Source: Thermincola sp.
GTDB lineage: Bacteria; Bacillota; Thermincolia; Thermincolales; UBA2595
Assembly: GCA_022735835.1 (NCBI GenBank)
Contig: DYZU01000154.1
Span: forward strand, 1-35,125
Length of the DNA: 35,125 nucleotides
Direction of reading: 5' to 3'
The translations under genes and the position numbers were made by a program. Of the stretch, positions 1-9,296 are shown piece by piece. A model generated the notes under the pieces. The model saw only the letters and a program-made list of their open reading frames with translations. It was not told where the DNA came from and searched no databases. Position 1 is the first letter of the stretch, and each line of letters begins with the position of its first letter.

Positions 1-196
1 GCTTCCAACCTCCAGTGTGTTGCTGGCTAAGTTGTTGCCGCCCTGAAGGAATATACCCGGCCCCTCCCTTCATTGGTTTTATTCGACCGTTTACCTGCCC
101 ATTTCGCCCGTAACCCACAAAATTCTTGCGCTCTCTTTATTATTGTAGTATATTTTAACAAAATGGCTAAACTGACACCTTGGGGGTGGCTTCTTG
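1..196. other. Leader region of the first gene, no gene seen
   Basis: No convincing coding region, RNA gene or hairpin is visible here. The last 60 bases are AT-rich and must hold the promoter of the DUF294 gene, but no clean -35/-10 pair stands out. A G-rich Shine-Dalgarno stretch (GGGGGTGG, 182-189) lies just before the start codon. The window edge cuts whatever lies upstream. Confidence 0.5.
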
Positions 197-2104
197 ATGG
201 AACGAATTCAGATTCTGGAAAAAATCGCTCCCTTTAACCTCTTGAGCCAGAACATACTCATGGAAATCAGGCCCAGGATCCAGGAAAAACATTTCCCCAA
301 AGGGAGTTTTTTCTTTAAACAGGGAGATCCGTCCCTGCGGACTCTCTTTATTCTTGTGGAAGGTTTCGCGGAAATAATTGTGCGCAATGAAAAAGGCGCG
401 GAGTCAGTTGTCGGGCTGCGCAAACCAAATGATTTTTTTGGAGAGACCGTTATTCTCACGGACAAACAGTACCCGGCATCGGTCAGGGCTGTAACGGACT
501 GTTCATGCCTGCTCCTGGACAGAGAAACATTTGATTTTCTTATTCAGCACAGCGCCGAATTCGCCAGTTTCTTCAGCCAGTTGCTCACTGACCGGTTGAG
601 AGACATGTTTGCCGAGGTAGTTCTTGAGCAGTCATATGATGCCTATGGCATGGATGCCACACCCTTTCGCAAGAGGGTTTGCGACATCATGAATTCTCCC
701 GTTATTACCTGCCGGGAAAATGACCTGGTCACCTCCGCCGCCAGGGTTCTGACCAAGAACAGGATCAGTTCCCTGGTAGTTGTCGATAAATCAAACATTC
801 CTGTCGGAATCCTGACCGAATCCGACCTGGTCTCCAGGATCCTGAGCCGGGGTGAATGCCAGCCTGACCTCAAAGTCAGGGAAGTGATGACACCGAACCC
901 GGTCAGCCTGCCGCCGGACGCCTTTTTTTACCAGGCCCTCCTGACGATGATCAAAAACCAGGTAAAACAGCTGCCCATAATTGAAAATAACAAACTGATC
1001 GGGATAGTTACCCTGCGCGACCTGGTGCAAAGCCGCAGTACAGGCGCCATCACCACTGTAAGTAATATTGAATCCGAAACATCCATTGAAGGGTTGAAAA
1101 AAGCCAGCAACGGCATTGACAATGTTTTAAAAGCGCTGATTGCCGAAAAGGCCTCCGCGAAAGAAATATGCGAGGTAATGACAGAGTTTTATGACCGGCT
1201 GACCAAAAAGGTCATCGAGATATCAGAAAAACAATTGCTGGCAGAAGGTTTCGGGGCGCCCCCGGTCGACTATTGCTGGATAACAATGGGCAGCAGCGGG
1301 CGAAAAGAACAGATCACCCGCACTGATCAGGATAACGGTATTATTTATGACGACTCCGACCCCACCAAGTGGGAGGCAGCCGAAAATTACTTCTCCAGAT
1401 TGGCCGAAAAGGTCGTCGACGGCCTTTATCAATGCGGTTTTGCCCTTTGCAAAGGCAACGTCATGGCGACCAATCCCCAGTGGCGCAAGCCATATAAAGA
1501 ATGGATTGAAACCGTCTCGTTCTGGGTTCAGGAACCCCATTCCGAAATGCTGCGTAATTTTACCATTTTTCTTGATTTCAGGCCGGTCCACGGAACCGCG
1601 GACCTTGCTCACCGGTTAAGAAAAGCGGTTATCCGCATGATCCAGGACAACCCTATAGTGCTTCATTTTTTGGCCCGTGACGACCTTTCCCACGGGGTTC
1701 CCCTGGGGTTGTTTAAGCAGTTCATCACTGACAAGTCAGAAAAACATAAAGGTGAAATCGATATAAAAGGAAGCGCTCTGGTCCATATCGTGGACTGCAT
1801 CCGGATTTTTTCCATCAGGGATGGAATCGCCGCTACCAACACCTTTGAAAGGATAAAAGAGCTGACAGCCAATGGTACCCTGCCAAAAGACGACGCCGAA
1901 TTTATCGAGGCCGCATACGAAACCCTCATGACCTTCCGGAACCGGGAAAACCTGCGGAAATCCAGTATAGGCCTGGCACCGGACAACTACTTAAACCCAT
2001 ATAAACTGAGTAAACGGGAACAATCCGTGCTAAAGGAGGCATTTAAGGCTATCAACAGGCTGCAAAATTTCACCGGCTCTTATTTTAGAGTAGAAGGATT
2101 TTAA
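197..2104 (+). CDS. cNMP-binding/CBS/DUF294 nucleotidyltransferase-like signalling protein
   Basis: Predicted cytoplasmic regulatory protein of about 635 residues. Domains in order: a cyclic-nucleotide-binding-like fold (about 12-130, with FFKQGD and LVEGFAEI strands), two CBS repeats (about 160-215 and 225-282, with the typical VVDKSNIPVGILT and IIENNKLIGIVT strands), then a DUF294 nucleotidyltransferase-like domain with the GSSGRKEQ...DQDNG motif near 350-375 and a DUF294 C-terminal helical domain. The GlnD-like motif keeps the acidic residues expected for metal binding. Such proteins are thought to sense adenine nucleotides through the CBS pair, but the substrate is unknown. The ATG at 197 is preferred over the TTG at 194 because of spacing from the GGGGGTGG site. 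The exonuclease-like gene follows on the same strand 42 bases later, a pairing common in bacteria, so the two are probably cotranscribed. Confidence 0.9.
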   Translation: MERIQILEKIAPFNLLSQNILMEIRPRIQEKHFPKGSFFFKQGDPSLRTLFILVEGFAEIIVRNEKGAESVVGLRKPNDFFGETVILTDKQYPASVRAVTDCSCLLLDRETFDFLIQHSAEFASFFSQLLTDRLRDMFAEVVLEQSYDAYGMDATPFRKRVCDIMNSPVITCRENDLVTSAARVLTKNRISSLVVVDKSNIPVGILTESDLVSRILSRGECQPDLKVREVMTPNPVSLPPDAFFYQALLTMIKNQVKQLPIIENNKLIGIVTLRDLVQSRSTGAITTVSNIESETSIEGLKKASNGIDNVLKALIAEKASAKEICEVMTEFYDRLTKKVIEISEKQLLAEGFGAPPVDYCWITMGSSGRKEQITRTDQDNGIIYDDSDPTKWEAAENYFSRLAEKVVDGLYQCGFALCKGNVMATNPQWRKPYKEWIETVSFWVQEPHSEMLRNFTIFLDFRPVHGTADLAHRLRKAVIRMIQDNPIVLHFLARDDLSHGVPLGLFKQFITDKSEKHKGEIDIKGSALVHIVDCIRIFSIRDGIAATNTFERIKELTANGTLPKDDAEFIEAAYETLMTFRNRENLRKSSIGLAPDNYLNPYKLSKREQSVLKEAFKAINRLQNFTGSYFRVEGF

Positions 2105-2146
2105 TGGAGAAACTGTCCGTATCCCACCAGAGGAAGTGTTTGCTTC

Positions 2147-2875
2147 ATGAAAGACCTCTTCAGAATTCTGCAATGGGCCGTTGGTTTACGAAGTCCCCGG
2201 GAAGAGATCGGCGGGGAAATTGACCCAGCCGTTCTGTTGGAAATAAGATACAAAACCATGGCCGAAAAAAATAAAATACCCCTGGACATTCCTCTCCTGA
2301 AAGCCAGGTTTGTGGTTTTTGATTTGGAAACAACCGGCCTTTATCCGTACGCGGGCGACAAGATAATTTCCATGAGCGCCGTAATAGTGGAAAACGGAGT
2401 TATCAGAAAAGAGCCGTACTTTGATTATCTGGTCAACCCTAACAGGCCGATCCCGCCTGTCGCGACCGAAATTACAGGAATAACTGACGAGATGGTCTCC
2501 AATGCTCCATCCGTTTTATGGGTCCTGAACGAATTCCTTAATTTCGCCCGGAACAGCATTCTGGTTGCCCATGCCGCGGATTTTGACCTCAATTTTATCA
2601 ATCTCGTGCTCAAGCAAACCTGTCATACTAAAATCTACCATCCGGTAGTAGATACCTGTACCCTGTCCGGCGCTCTTCTAACCGGTAAAAACTGCATTAC
2701 CCTCGATGCTTTGATCAAATATTTTAAACTTTCCCCCGAGGGGCGGCACACGTCTCTGGGTGATGCGCTGGTAACCGCGGAAATTCTTATTCATTTCCTG
2801 AATCTGCTGGCCAAACGGGATATACATACTCTCGCAGATTTATACAATTACCTGCACCTGAGAGCTTTCCAGTGA
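2147..2875 (+). CDS. DEDDh 3'-5' exonuclease, DNA polymerase III epsilon-like
   Basis: A 242-residue protein with a complete DEDDh exonuclease core. Exo I is FDLETTG (Asp59, Glu61), Exo II is around AHAADFDLNF (near 138-147) and Exo III is HTSLGDALVTAE, giving the catalytic His and last Asp. The first 50 residues are an extension not needed for the fold. It probably trims single-stranded DNA or RNA 3' ends. It need not be the replicative proofreading subunit, since polC-type Firmicutes carry that activity inside the polymerase. The start is ATG with an upstream AGAGGAAG. Its placement just downstream of a CBS/DUF294 protein suggests a shared regulatory role that is not understood. Confidence 0.85.
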   Translation: MKDLFRILQWAVGLRSPREEIGGEIDPAVLLEIRYKTMAEKNKIPLDIPLLKARFVVFDLETTGLYPYAGDKIISMSAVIVENGVIRKEPYFDYLVNPNRPIPPVATEITGITDEMVSNAPSVLWVLNEFLNFARNSILVAHAADFDLNFINLVLKQTCHTKIYHPVVDTCTLSGALLTGKNCITLDALIKYFKLSPEGRHTSLGDALVTAEILIHFLNLLAKRDIHTLADLYNYLHLRAFQ

Positions 2876-2889
2876 CATCTTCCAGTTCT

Positions 2890-3171
2890 TTATATTATCT
2901 CAGTTCTCCAGGAAACCAGTTCGGCTTCCGTATTCTGTTCAATGAAATTAACCACTTCATTGACAATGCTGTCCACGTGCCTGCGTTCAGAACTTACTGC
3001 CGCAATGCCAAGGACAGCCTTTTTCCATTCATCCTGGTAAGCGGTTTCCGCAATCGATACATTGAACTTGGCCCGGACCCTGTTGATCAGGCTTTTCAGT
3101 TCCCTCCGTTTATCCTTGAGAGAGTTTGACCAGTTAAGCCGCAGTTCCACTATACACAATCCTACTATCAT
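2890..3171 (-). CDS. DUF503 family protein (YlxP-like)
   Basis: A 93-residue protein matching the small DUF503 family, with the typical N-terminal MIVGLCIVELRL strand followed by SLKDKRRELKSL and a C-terminal half rich in alternating hydrophobic residues. In other Firmicutes the family member lies in the nusA-infB-rbfA region and is often linked to ribosome maturation, but its biochemical role is not settled. Here it stands at the end of a minus-strand run headed by glgA, 13 bases after the VanW gene. The internal ATG at 3171 is chosen because AGGGGGAAAAACGGC precedes it and because it restores the usual family N-terminus. Confidence 0.85.
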   Translation of the reverse strand: MIVGLCIVELRLNWSNSLKDKRRELKSLINRVRAKFNVSIAETAYQDEWKKAVLGIAAVSSERRHVDSIVNEVVNFIEQNTEAELVSWRTEII

Positions 3172-3184
3172 GCCGTTTTTCCCC

Positions 3185-4456
3185 CTAAACTTTAAGGAAT
3201 TGTTCGGGAGCGTAATCATCCTCGGAAATCAGCTCTCTCCTGCCTTCCAGTCCGTTATCATAAAAGATGCGGTAGACTCTCGCCTTAAACCCCACAAGTC
3301 CCGACGGCAGCGTGGTTGCAGTCTGTTCTGTAACAAGCTGGATAGTCTGCCCTTTTTTCCTGACTCCTAACAGATTCACCACGATGTGGTTGTCTTTTAC
3401 TTTGGCATATATATAAACCGGATTCCTCGTATTGTTTTCAAACTTCAGGTCCAGTCTGCCGTAGGCAACCGCCGCGTCCTGGCCGGACGGGATATAGTCC
3501 GGCGCTACAGTGTGGGGATGCCGTTCCTTCACCTGTAAGCCGGCATAGAGCGCCGCCTGGTACAGGGTAGAGGCAACCTGGCTGCCGGCGCCTGACCCCC
3601 GGTCCAAACGCCCGTCTATGCCAACTGAAGGATGGCGGTAACTCTCTTCCCGAATTACCGGCCCGATGGCCTGATTAAAAGAAAAATCCTCTCCGGGACG
3701 TATAAGTTTACCATTCAGTTCCTGTACGGCCAGGCGTATGTTTTCAGCCTGTTCCCTGTTTTGGAGGGAAAAAGCGGTTATCCCAAGCCCTATTGATTCT
3801 TCTATTCCCTCCAGGTCAGACCTGGTGTAACGGGGACGGACTTCTGAAACCTCTAATCTTACAGGCGCAACCTGCAATCTCCCCAAGGCTGCTCTTATCT
3901 TGGCATTGTTGACCGGTAATTGATAAGATTTACCTGGTTCCTCGGGATTTATCTTTAACCGGCTCCCATCAATGTCTATGCTGGCGTTTTTGGCCGGGAT
4001 GTTAATTTCAGAAATGATCCCGGCCTGTATATTTTTAAGTTTTAACTCGTCTACTGTATATTCAATAGACAATTCCCGCTTTTGCCGACGGACCCGAAAC
4101 ATCTCCAAAGCGTCAGTAAATATGTTTTTTGTATGGCCTATTTTTAAGGCTTTGTCAACAGTAGCCCGGATATCCGGCCTGAATCCCAACTGGTCGTATG
4201 AAAACACCCATTCTCTGTCTTCATACCGCAAAACCAGGCAAGCCGATTTCAGCTTGCGCCCAATATTCTGCTCTAATTTCTTGAAGGCCTGTTCCTTGGT
4301 AAGTCCTCCCACATCGGCGCCATTAACAGAAACCCCAGGGAAAATGAAATTTTCCCCGGGGTTGGCAGCAAAAACCAATCCTCCGATAATACTGACCAAT
4401 CCTTGAGTGATCAGGAAAACAAAGATCAATAGATAGTTTTTCTGGAATACAGGCAT
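3185..4456 (-). CDS. VanW family exported protein
   Basis: A 423-residue protein with one N-terminal membrane or signal segment (about 5-27), then a peptidoglycan-binding-like region (about 50-220) and a VanW domain (about 235-360) containing the family hallmark RPGEDFSFN and the later GSGAGSQVASTLYQAAL. The C-terminal tail (RVYRIFYDNG) resembles the short beta domain often found after VanW. The protein probably acts outside the membrane at the cell wall. The family was named from vancomycin-resistance clusters, but most members, like YoaR of Bacillus, have no resistance role. The start at 4456 is chosen for its GGGGGAAGGAATAA leader, which gives a typical signal anchor. Confidence 0.88.
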   Translation of the reverse strand: MPVFQKNYLLIFVFLITQGLVSIIGGLVFAANPGENFIFPGVSVNGADVGGLTKEQAFKKLEQNIGRKLKSACLVLRYEDREWVFSYDQLGFRPDIRATVDKALKIGHTKNIFTDALEMFRVRRQKRELSIEYTVDELKLKNIQAGIISEINIPAKNASIDIDGSRLKINPEEPGKSYQLPVNNAKIRAALGRLQVAPVRLEVSEVRPRYTRSDLEGIEESIGLGITAFSLQNREQAENIRLAVQELNGKLIRPGEDFSFNQAIGPVIREESYRHPSVGIDGRLDRGSGAGSQVASTLYQAALYAGLQVKERHPHTVAPDYIPSGQDAAVAYGRLDLKFENNTRNPVYIYAKVKDNHIVVNLLGVRKKGQTIQLVTEQTATTLPSGLVGFKARVYRIFYDNGLEGRRELISEDDYAPEQFLKV

Positions 4457-4500
4457 ATTTATTCCTTCCCCCAACTTGATGAGCAAATCCTAACCCCGTT

Positions 4501-5286
4501 TCAGGCCTTAGAATTCATGGACAGTTCCGCAAATTTGCCGGCCGTTTTGGCCTTATCCAACAGTTCTTCTGTTATCAAATCCCCTTCTTCGGCGATCACC
4601 TCTCCACTATCGGTCTCAATTCGTTTGGACACCTTGCGGCCCAACAGGTATTCCCGTTGCCGTTCTTCAAAAAGTCTGGCGGCTTCGGACGGTTCCTGCT
4701 GACCCGGCGTTTTTTTCTCGGTGTCATCCTTAGGAGAGGTTAATTTTTTTTCCGGCGGTTTAACAGCGGTTGCGGATGAAGAGCCTTCCACGCTGTCAGT
4801 AAGGGATCCCTCGGCCCCTTCGTTAACAACGAGGACATCTTTTCCAAAAGTAATAATCTGGTCCGCCGGAATGATTCCTTTGTTTCCGGAGGCATCAGCC
4901 GGGGCCAGTTCACATCCCGCTATCTTCCCTTCATTGTTATCATCCACCAAAAACTCGCTTACGGTACCGATAAGTTTGCCTTTTTTAGTCAGTACTTTGG
5001 TGCCTTTTACGCGAACGTTTTGCTCCAGCAACCCGGTAACGTCAGATTCGCTGGCCAGGTCGGTGACAGAAGAAGAGTTCTGGATAGTTACCGCGTATTC
5101 CCCGACTCCTTCCACCAGTTTAAAAGGCAGGATTTTAACGCCCAGGTGCCTTAGCCCGTTGTCAACCAGCAGATATTCAACTGTTCCTTTGGCCGGGTTT
5201 ATAACCAGGTCGCTGACGGAGCCTACCTCTTTCCCGTCTTCAATACTGATAATAGATAATCCCAACAGTTCTTCACTTCTTTTCAT
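4501..5286 (-). CDS. PRC-barrel domain protein
   Basis: A 261-residue soluble protein with two PRC-barrel-like domains, at about 1-75 (LLGLSIISIEDGKEVGSVSDLVINP) and about 90-165 (KVLTKKGKLIGTVSEFLVDD). A low-complexity charged linker follows (about 170-205), and a third conserved block starts at YLLGRKVSKRI and contains GEVIAEEGDLITEELL. PRC barrels are docking modules found in photosystem H subunits, RimM and sporulation proteins of the YlmC/YrrD type. A YrrD-like role near the envelope or in sporulation is possible but not shown. AGGAGAG lies six bases before the ATG. It is co-directional with the TPR protein upstream and the VanW gene downstream. Confidence 0.8.
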   Translation of the reverse strand: MKRSEELLGLSIISIEDGKEVGSVSDLVINPAKGTVEYLLVDNGLRHLGVKILPFKLVEGVGEYAVTIQNSSSVTDLASESDVTGLLEQNVRVKGTKVLTKKGKLIGTVSEFLVDDNNEGKIAGCELAPADASGNKGIIPADQIITFGKDVLVVNEGAEGSLTDSVEGSSSATAVKPPEKKLTSPKDDTEKKTPGQQEPSEAARLFEERQREYLLGRKVSKRIETDSGEVIAEEGDLITEELLDKAKTAGKFAELSMNSKA

Positions 5287-5318
5287 CGCTTACTCTCCTA
5301 ACATAAAGCTTTATAATC

Positions 5319-6176
5319 TTAAAAAGCCTCGTTTTTCCAGAGGTTTATTTTTTCGTCAACACTTACCCTAATCAAAGCCGGTATCTTAGAATACGGCAGG
5401 TTAGGGGTATTGGCTTTGGCCAGCATTTCCTGCAGCAGTTCCAGGTGTTTCATGTTAATCTTGATTTCTTTGACAATTGAATCTGCCAAGTCAAAAGACC
5501 TGTTTGCCAAAAATTGTTCCAAAAATTCCCTGGCTTTCTGGTATTGTCCAAGTTCTCTCAGCGCCGCGCAGATGTCGAACACCAGCATAATCTCCAGGTC
5601 CGGCGGCGGGTTAAGTTCCAGAGCCGAGGAAAAGTATTTTATGGCTAAATCCAGCTTATCTGCAAGTTTCGCGTCAAACCCTCTTGAAACATATGATTCC
5701 AGCAGGTCCGCGTTATCTTGTACACTGAGACGCCCGATACTCATAATCTCCTCTCCCTGTATCTCACCCGGATTTGAGAGAGCTTCCTCATGAACTTCCG
5801 CAGGCAATGGGTTATCGATATCATCACTGTCAGGTAATTCTTCCTCCTGGTTGGAAACCGCAACTTCGTCCACCGGCCGTTCTTCTTCCTGATCTTCCGG
5901 TAGGAAATCCGGGGAATCCAAAACATTATCTTTTTTGTTAGTTTCCCTCTGGGCAATATAATAGGAGCCCAAACTGGCAATAATCAGGTTGATTCCTATA
6001 GCAGCATACAGGTTAAAAATACTTATCAGGGCAGGAAAAATCACCGCTATGAAAAGTGAAAACCCGGTTATAAAAATAAAAGCTTTGTAAGATAAGCGCT
6101 TGTAATTCTCTTTCCGGTAGTAGAAAACCGCAAATAAAAAGTTAACAATGAAAATAACGATATAGTACCGGGCCAT
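5319..6176 (-). CDS. Membrane-anchored TPR protein of unknown function
   Basis: A 285-residue protein starting with three hydrophobic segments (about 3-20, 30-50 and 52-72), then an acidic low-complexity region (about 85-145, many Glu and Asp) and a tetratricopeptide-like stretch (about 150-225, with KLDLAIKYFSSALELNP and QYQKAREFLEQFL). It is probably a membrane scaffold with a cytoplasmic helical platform. No catalytic motif is visible and no specific family is recognised. A strong GGGAGGTGG precedes the ATG. It lies between glgA and the PRC-barrel gene on the same strand. Confidence 0.75.
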   Translation of the reverse strand: MARYYIVIFIVNFLFAVFYYRKENYKRLSYKAFIFITGFSLFIAVIFPALISIFNLYAAIGINLIIASLGSYYIAQRETNKKDNVLDSPDFLPEDQEEERPVDEVAVSNQEEELPDSDDIDNPLPAEVHEEALSNPGEIQGEEIMSIGRLSVQDNADLLESYVSRGFDAKLADKLDLAIKYFSSALELNPPPDLEIMLVFDICAALRELGQYQKAREFLEQFLANRSFDLADSIVKEIKINMKHLELLQEMLAKANTPNLPYSKIPALIRVSVDEKINLWKNEAF

Positions 6177-6248
6177 ATTCCACCTCCCGGAACAGCACCC
6201 AACGTTAACACTAATATTCGACGGATACCACTTAATTCCTTCAGTCTA

Positions 6249-7742
6249 TCAGGATATTTTTTTAAAATTCTGCAATCGGGCATGCTTGTTAATGGCCAGG
6301 TCATAAAGTTCAAGGTATTCGGCAGCCGACCTGTTCCATGAAAAATCCTGTTCCATGCCGTTTACCGCAAGCCTGCGCCATTTTTGCGGTTCTTCCGAGT
6401 ACAACCTGAGGGCTCTCCTGATTGCTTCCAGCATCGCTTTGGAATCATACGGCTCAAAGGAAAAACCGTTTCCTGAGCCGGTTTGCGGGTCGTAGTCCAC
6501 AATCGTGTCAGCCAGTCCTCCCGTGGCCCTGACTATCGGCACAGTCCCGTATCTGAGGCTGATGAGCTGACCCAAGCCACACGGCTCGTACCTTGAAGGC
6601 ATTAAAAACATATCTGCCCCGGCATATATCCTCTGGGCCAGTATTCCGTTAAACCCCAGGTAGAGTCCCATCTTGTGGGGATATTGCTCCCTCATCCGGG
6701 CAAACATCTCTTCATAGTACCTGTCCCCTTCACCCAGCACAATAAACTGCAATTCTTCCTGCATAATCTCTTGAAACGCCTCGGCAATCAAGTCAAGGCC
6801 CTTCTGGTCCACCAACCGGGAAACCAAGCCCATCACGGCCACATCTTTGACCGGTAAATCCAGTTCTTTTTGCAGGGCGTACTTGTTTTCGTATTTGTCC
6901 TGAATCGAACCGGAATCGTATGGGCGGAAAATCCGCGGGTCTGTCTTGGGGTTGAACTCGTGGTAATTGATCCCGTTAACTATGCCGTGAAGGTCCTCAG
7001 ACCTCTTGCGCAGCAATCCCTCAAACCCTTCCCCGTACTGCGGAGTCTGGATCTCCTGGGCGTAACGCTTGCTGACAGTATTTATAACATCCGCATAACC
7101 AAGCCCGGCCTTCATGAAACTTATCTGCCCGTAAAACTCCACTCCGTCAGGGTGAAAATACTCCTTCCCGACCCCCAGCAGTCCCAGGCAATCTTTAGGG
7201 AAATTGCCCTGGTAGAGAAGGTTGTGAATCGTAAATACCGTCGCTATCCTGTCGTAAAACGGGTCATTTGTGTACTTCTCCTTAATCAGGAAAGGTATCG
7301 GCCCTGACTGCCAGTCATTGCAGTGAATGACATCAGGTTGGAAATCAATCCTTTTCAGCATCTCCAGGACAGCAATGGAGAAAAAAGCGAACCGTTCGGC
7401 CTCATCCCAATGACAGTACATTCCTTCCCGGTCAAAGTAATGGTAATTGTCAATAAAATAAACCGGAACCTTTTTCGTTTCTCCACCTTCCGTTTTGGCT
7501 TCAATATGTGATTCCCTGACCAGACAGGTTTCAGCCCGGTTGCCAATTTTAACAGGAAAATCGGTAACTGTAGAAACACCGGTAATTCCGCGATACCTGG
7601 GCAGTACTACTCTGACATCGTTTCCCATTGCCGTAAGGGCCTTTGGCAGCGACCCGGCCACATCGGCCAGTCCTCCCGTCTTGGCAAAGGGCACAACCTC
7701 CGATGAAACAAAAAGAACCTTTAAATTCCTGTCCAACATCAT
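6249..7742 (-). CDS. glgA: Glycogen (starch) synthase, GT5
   Basis: ADP-glucose:alpha-1,4-glucan glucosyltransferase of glycogen storage, 497 residues, the normal bacterial length. The N-terminal VLFVSSEVVPFAKTGGLADV motif holds the ADP-glucose-binding KTGGL. The C-terminal Rossmann domain has SRLVDQKGLDL and the retaining-GT acidic segment MPSRYEPCGLGQ, followed by LISLRYGTVPIVRATGGLADT. AAGGAGGT lies nine bases before the ATG; the adjacent second ATG at 7739 is equally possible. A second, broken copy of the same enzyme lies at 10277-10630 beside galT. No other glycogen gene is in the window. Confidence 0.95.
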   Translation of the reverse strand: MMLDRNLKVLFVSSEVVPFAKTGGLADVAGSLPKALTAMGNDVRVVLPRYRGITGVSTVTDFPVKIGNRAETCLVRESHIEAKTEGGETKKVPVYFIDNYHYFDREGMYCHWDEAERFAFFSIAVLEMLKRIDFQPDVIHCNDWQSGPIPFLIKEKYTNDPFYDRIATVFTIHNLLYQGNFPKDCLGLLGVGKEYFHPDGVEFYGQISFMKAGLGYADVINTVSKRYAQEIQTPQYGEGFEGLLRKRSEDLHGIVNGINYHEFNPKTDPRIFRPYDSGSIQDKYENKYALQKELDLPVKDVAVMGLVSRLVDQKGLDLIAEAFQEIMQEELQFIVLGEGDRYYEEMFARMREQYPHKMGLYLGFNGILAQRIYAGADMFLMPSRYEPCGLGQLISLRYGTVPIVRATGGLADTIVDYDPQTGSGNGFSFEPYDSKAMLEAIRRALRLYSEEPQKWRRLAVNGMEQDFSWNRSAAEYLELYDLAINKHARLQNFKKIS

Positions 7743-7938
7743 TTTCCTTTACCTCCTTAATGATATAACCATTTAGCCATTGATTGCCTTATTGGTATAA
7801 TCTTTTCTTAGATTATGGAGATACGGAAAATTTTATGCCGGTCCGGTCCGTTAAGGCCGCTACCCCCATAAAACGAGCCTCGCTCTCGATTAATATAAAA
7901 ACAACTTTTTGGATGAGAGGAGGTCCCAACAGCTGAAA
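7743..7938. promoter_or_regulatory. Divergent intergenic region between glgA and the SLH gene
   Basis: This 196-base gap must hold the promoters of glgA (-) and the SLH protein gene (+). It contains repeated CCGGTCCGGTCCG and a small CGAG/CTCG inverted motif near 7875-7890. It does not match a riboswitch class that I recognise. The AGGAGG at 7917-7922 is the Shine-Dalgarno of the SLH gene. Confidence 0.35.
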
Positions 7939-9258
7939 ATGAGGTCTAAACTGGTGACCGTCCTTATTGTGTCTCTCCTGCTGACATCTCCGTTCTTAAC
8001 TACCGGTTTTTCTTACGCGCATTGGAAATATGAGCCCTGGCAGTCCGATACGGCCGCTTCCTCCCTCGACTTTCCTTTAAAGGATGCCAAAGGACACTGG
8101 GCCGAATATGCTATAGCCGAAATGTACGCTAAGGGTGTGATGAAAGGGTATGAAGATAATACCTTCAGGCCAAACAAACCGGTAACCTTCCTGGAAGCGG
8201 TCGTAATGCTGGAAAAGCTTTTATGGCGTGAACCCACGGAATCGGACATCGATGCCTTCAGCTATCTGGAGATGAATTTCAACATTCCCAAATGGGCCGT
8301 AGGGTACGTGGGACTTGCGCTCAGACAGGAACTGCTCTCTTACGGTGAACTGGGAAAAGTATCTCTCCAGCAGCCGCTGGTCAGGCAGGACGCCGCGGTT
8401 CTGGCAGTCAGGGCGCTGGATCTGACTAAACAGGCCCAAAAAATAAATGAAGCGCCCCCGCCTTTCACTGATTCGGCACAGATTAATGACAGTGTTGCCG
8501 GATATGTCTTTCTGGCCTGTGAGCGTAAAGTGATGAACGGATTCCCTGACGGCAGTTTTCGGCCTGTCAATCCCATTTCCCGGGCGGAAACGGCCGTGCT
8601 GCTCAGCAAGGTCGCCAACCAGCTTCCTTTCATAAATTCAGAGGAAAAGTCCGGTTTTATCAAGTCAATAAACCAAAGCAGGAACAGTCTGACACTGGTA
8701 AACGATGCCAACCGGGAAACTGAAATCATTTTACCTGAAAAAACTCTCATATACTTAAACGACAAGCCTGCCGCCATTGAGCAACTGGCCGCGGAAGTTC
8801 ACGTCAGGATAATCGGGACGGGAACAGGCGATTTTACAGTGCTGATCGGTCACAATATTATACCCGACAATGGCGCCGAAGTGGTGATGGAACCCGTTAA
8901 CCTGAGCACGGCGCCGCTGGAAATCCAACAGTGGGTGGAAATAAACAAGATTTATGAGAATTATTTGGCCGGTATTTTCAATGAGAACCTGTACTTCCTG
9001 GCCAGCCGCGGGGAGAAAAAACGCAGCGGTTACACTGTTGATATACTCAAAGTATCCACTACTACAGATGCCAAAGGAATTCACTATAAAATCTGGGTTG
9101 ACCGTTCCGACCCCGCCCGCGATGCCGTAACAACTCCGTCCATAAATTACCCGTACGCGCTGGTCCGGGTCGAACTTCCCCCGGAAAAAATCAACAGCGT
9201 AACTTTTGTGGATAAACTTAACCAGGTAATAGCTGAAACTGAAGGGAATGTCCCATAA
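7939..9258 (+). CDS. S-layer homology (SLH) domain exported protein
   Basis: A 439-residue cell-surface protein. It has a signal peptide (about 1-28, basic start then LVTVLIVSLLLTSPF), then three SLH repeats: about 43-95 (DAKGHWAEYAIAEMYAKGVM and FRPNKPVT), a degenerate one at about 105-160, and about 175-230 (MNGFPDGSFRP and ISRAETAVLL). SLH repeats bind pyruvylated secondary cell-wall polymers. The remaining 200 residues are mostly beta-strand and not recognised. The ATG at 7939 is preferred over the TTG at 7909 because the AGGAGG would otherwise be inside the gene, although its spacing (16 bases) is long. The last codons and the TAA come from a dispersed repeat (9249-9296), so the natural C-terminus may have been altered. 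Confidence 0.88.
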   Translation: MRSKLVTVLIVSLLLTSPFLTTGFSYAHWKYEPWQSDTAASSLDFPLKDAKGHWAEYAIAEMYAKGVMKGYEDNTFRPNKPVTFLEAVVMLEKLLWREPTESDIDAFSYLEMNFNIPKWAVGYVGLALRQELLSYGELGKVSLQQPLVRQDAAVLAVRALDLTKQAQKINEAPPPFTDSAQINDSVAGYVFLACERKVMNGFPDGSFRPVNPISRAETAVLLSKVANQLPFINSEEKSGFIKSINQSRNSLTLVNDANRETEIILPEKTLIYLNDKPAAIEQLAAEVHVRIIGTGTGDFTVLIGHNIIPDNGAEVVMEPVNLSTAPLEIQQWVEINKIYENYLAGIFNENLYFLASRGEKKRSGYTVDILKVSTTTDAKGIHYKIWVDRSDPARDAVTTPSINYPYALVRVELPPEKINSVTFVDKLNQVIAETEGNVP

Positions 9259-9296
9259 ATAACTGGGGCAGCCTTTCTTTTTAGTTATGAAAGCCA
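9249..9296. repeat. Dispersed repeat, copy 1, overlapping a stop codon
   Basis: A 48-base sequence that recurs at 35078-35125 with three mismatches. It starts TGTCCCATAA and contains an inverted ATAACT/AGTTAT pair. The first 20 bases also match the outer end of the palindromic element at 14082-14287, read on the other strand. Directly after it is a short GCCAC-GAA-GTGGC hairpin (9293-9305). The TAA inside the repeat (9256-9258) is the stop codon of the SLH gene. Confidence 0.8.

Noticed and set aside
4721-5371. Long plus-strand open frame of 216 codons
   Set aside because: It is antisense to the PRC-barrel gene, whose protein is recognisable and has a good ribosome binding site; the antisense product has Ser/Pro-rich shadow composition.
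7800-7910. Riboswitch upstream of the SLH gene
   Set aside because: Some GC-rich repeated motifs are present, but none of the conserved blocks of a known riboswitch class was found.
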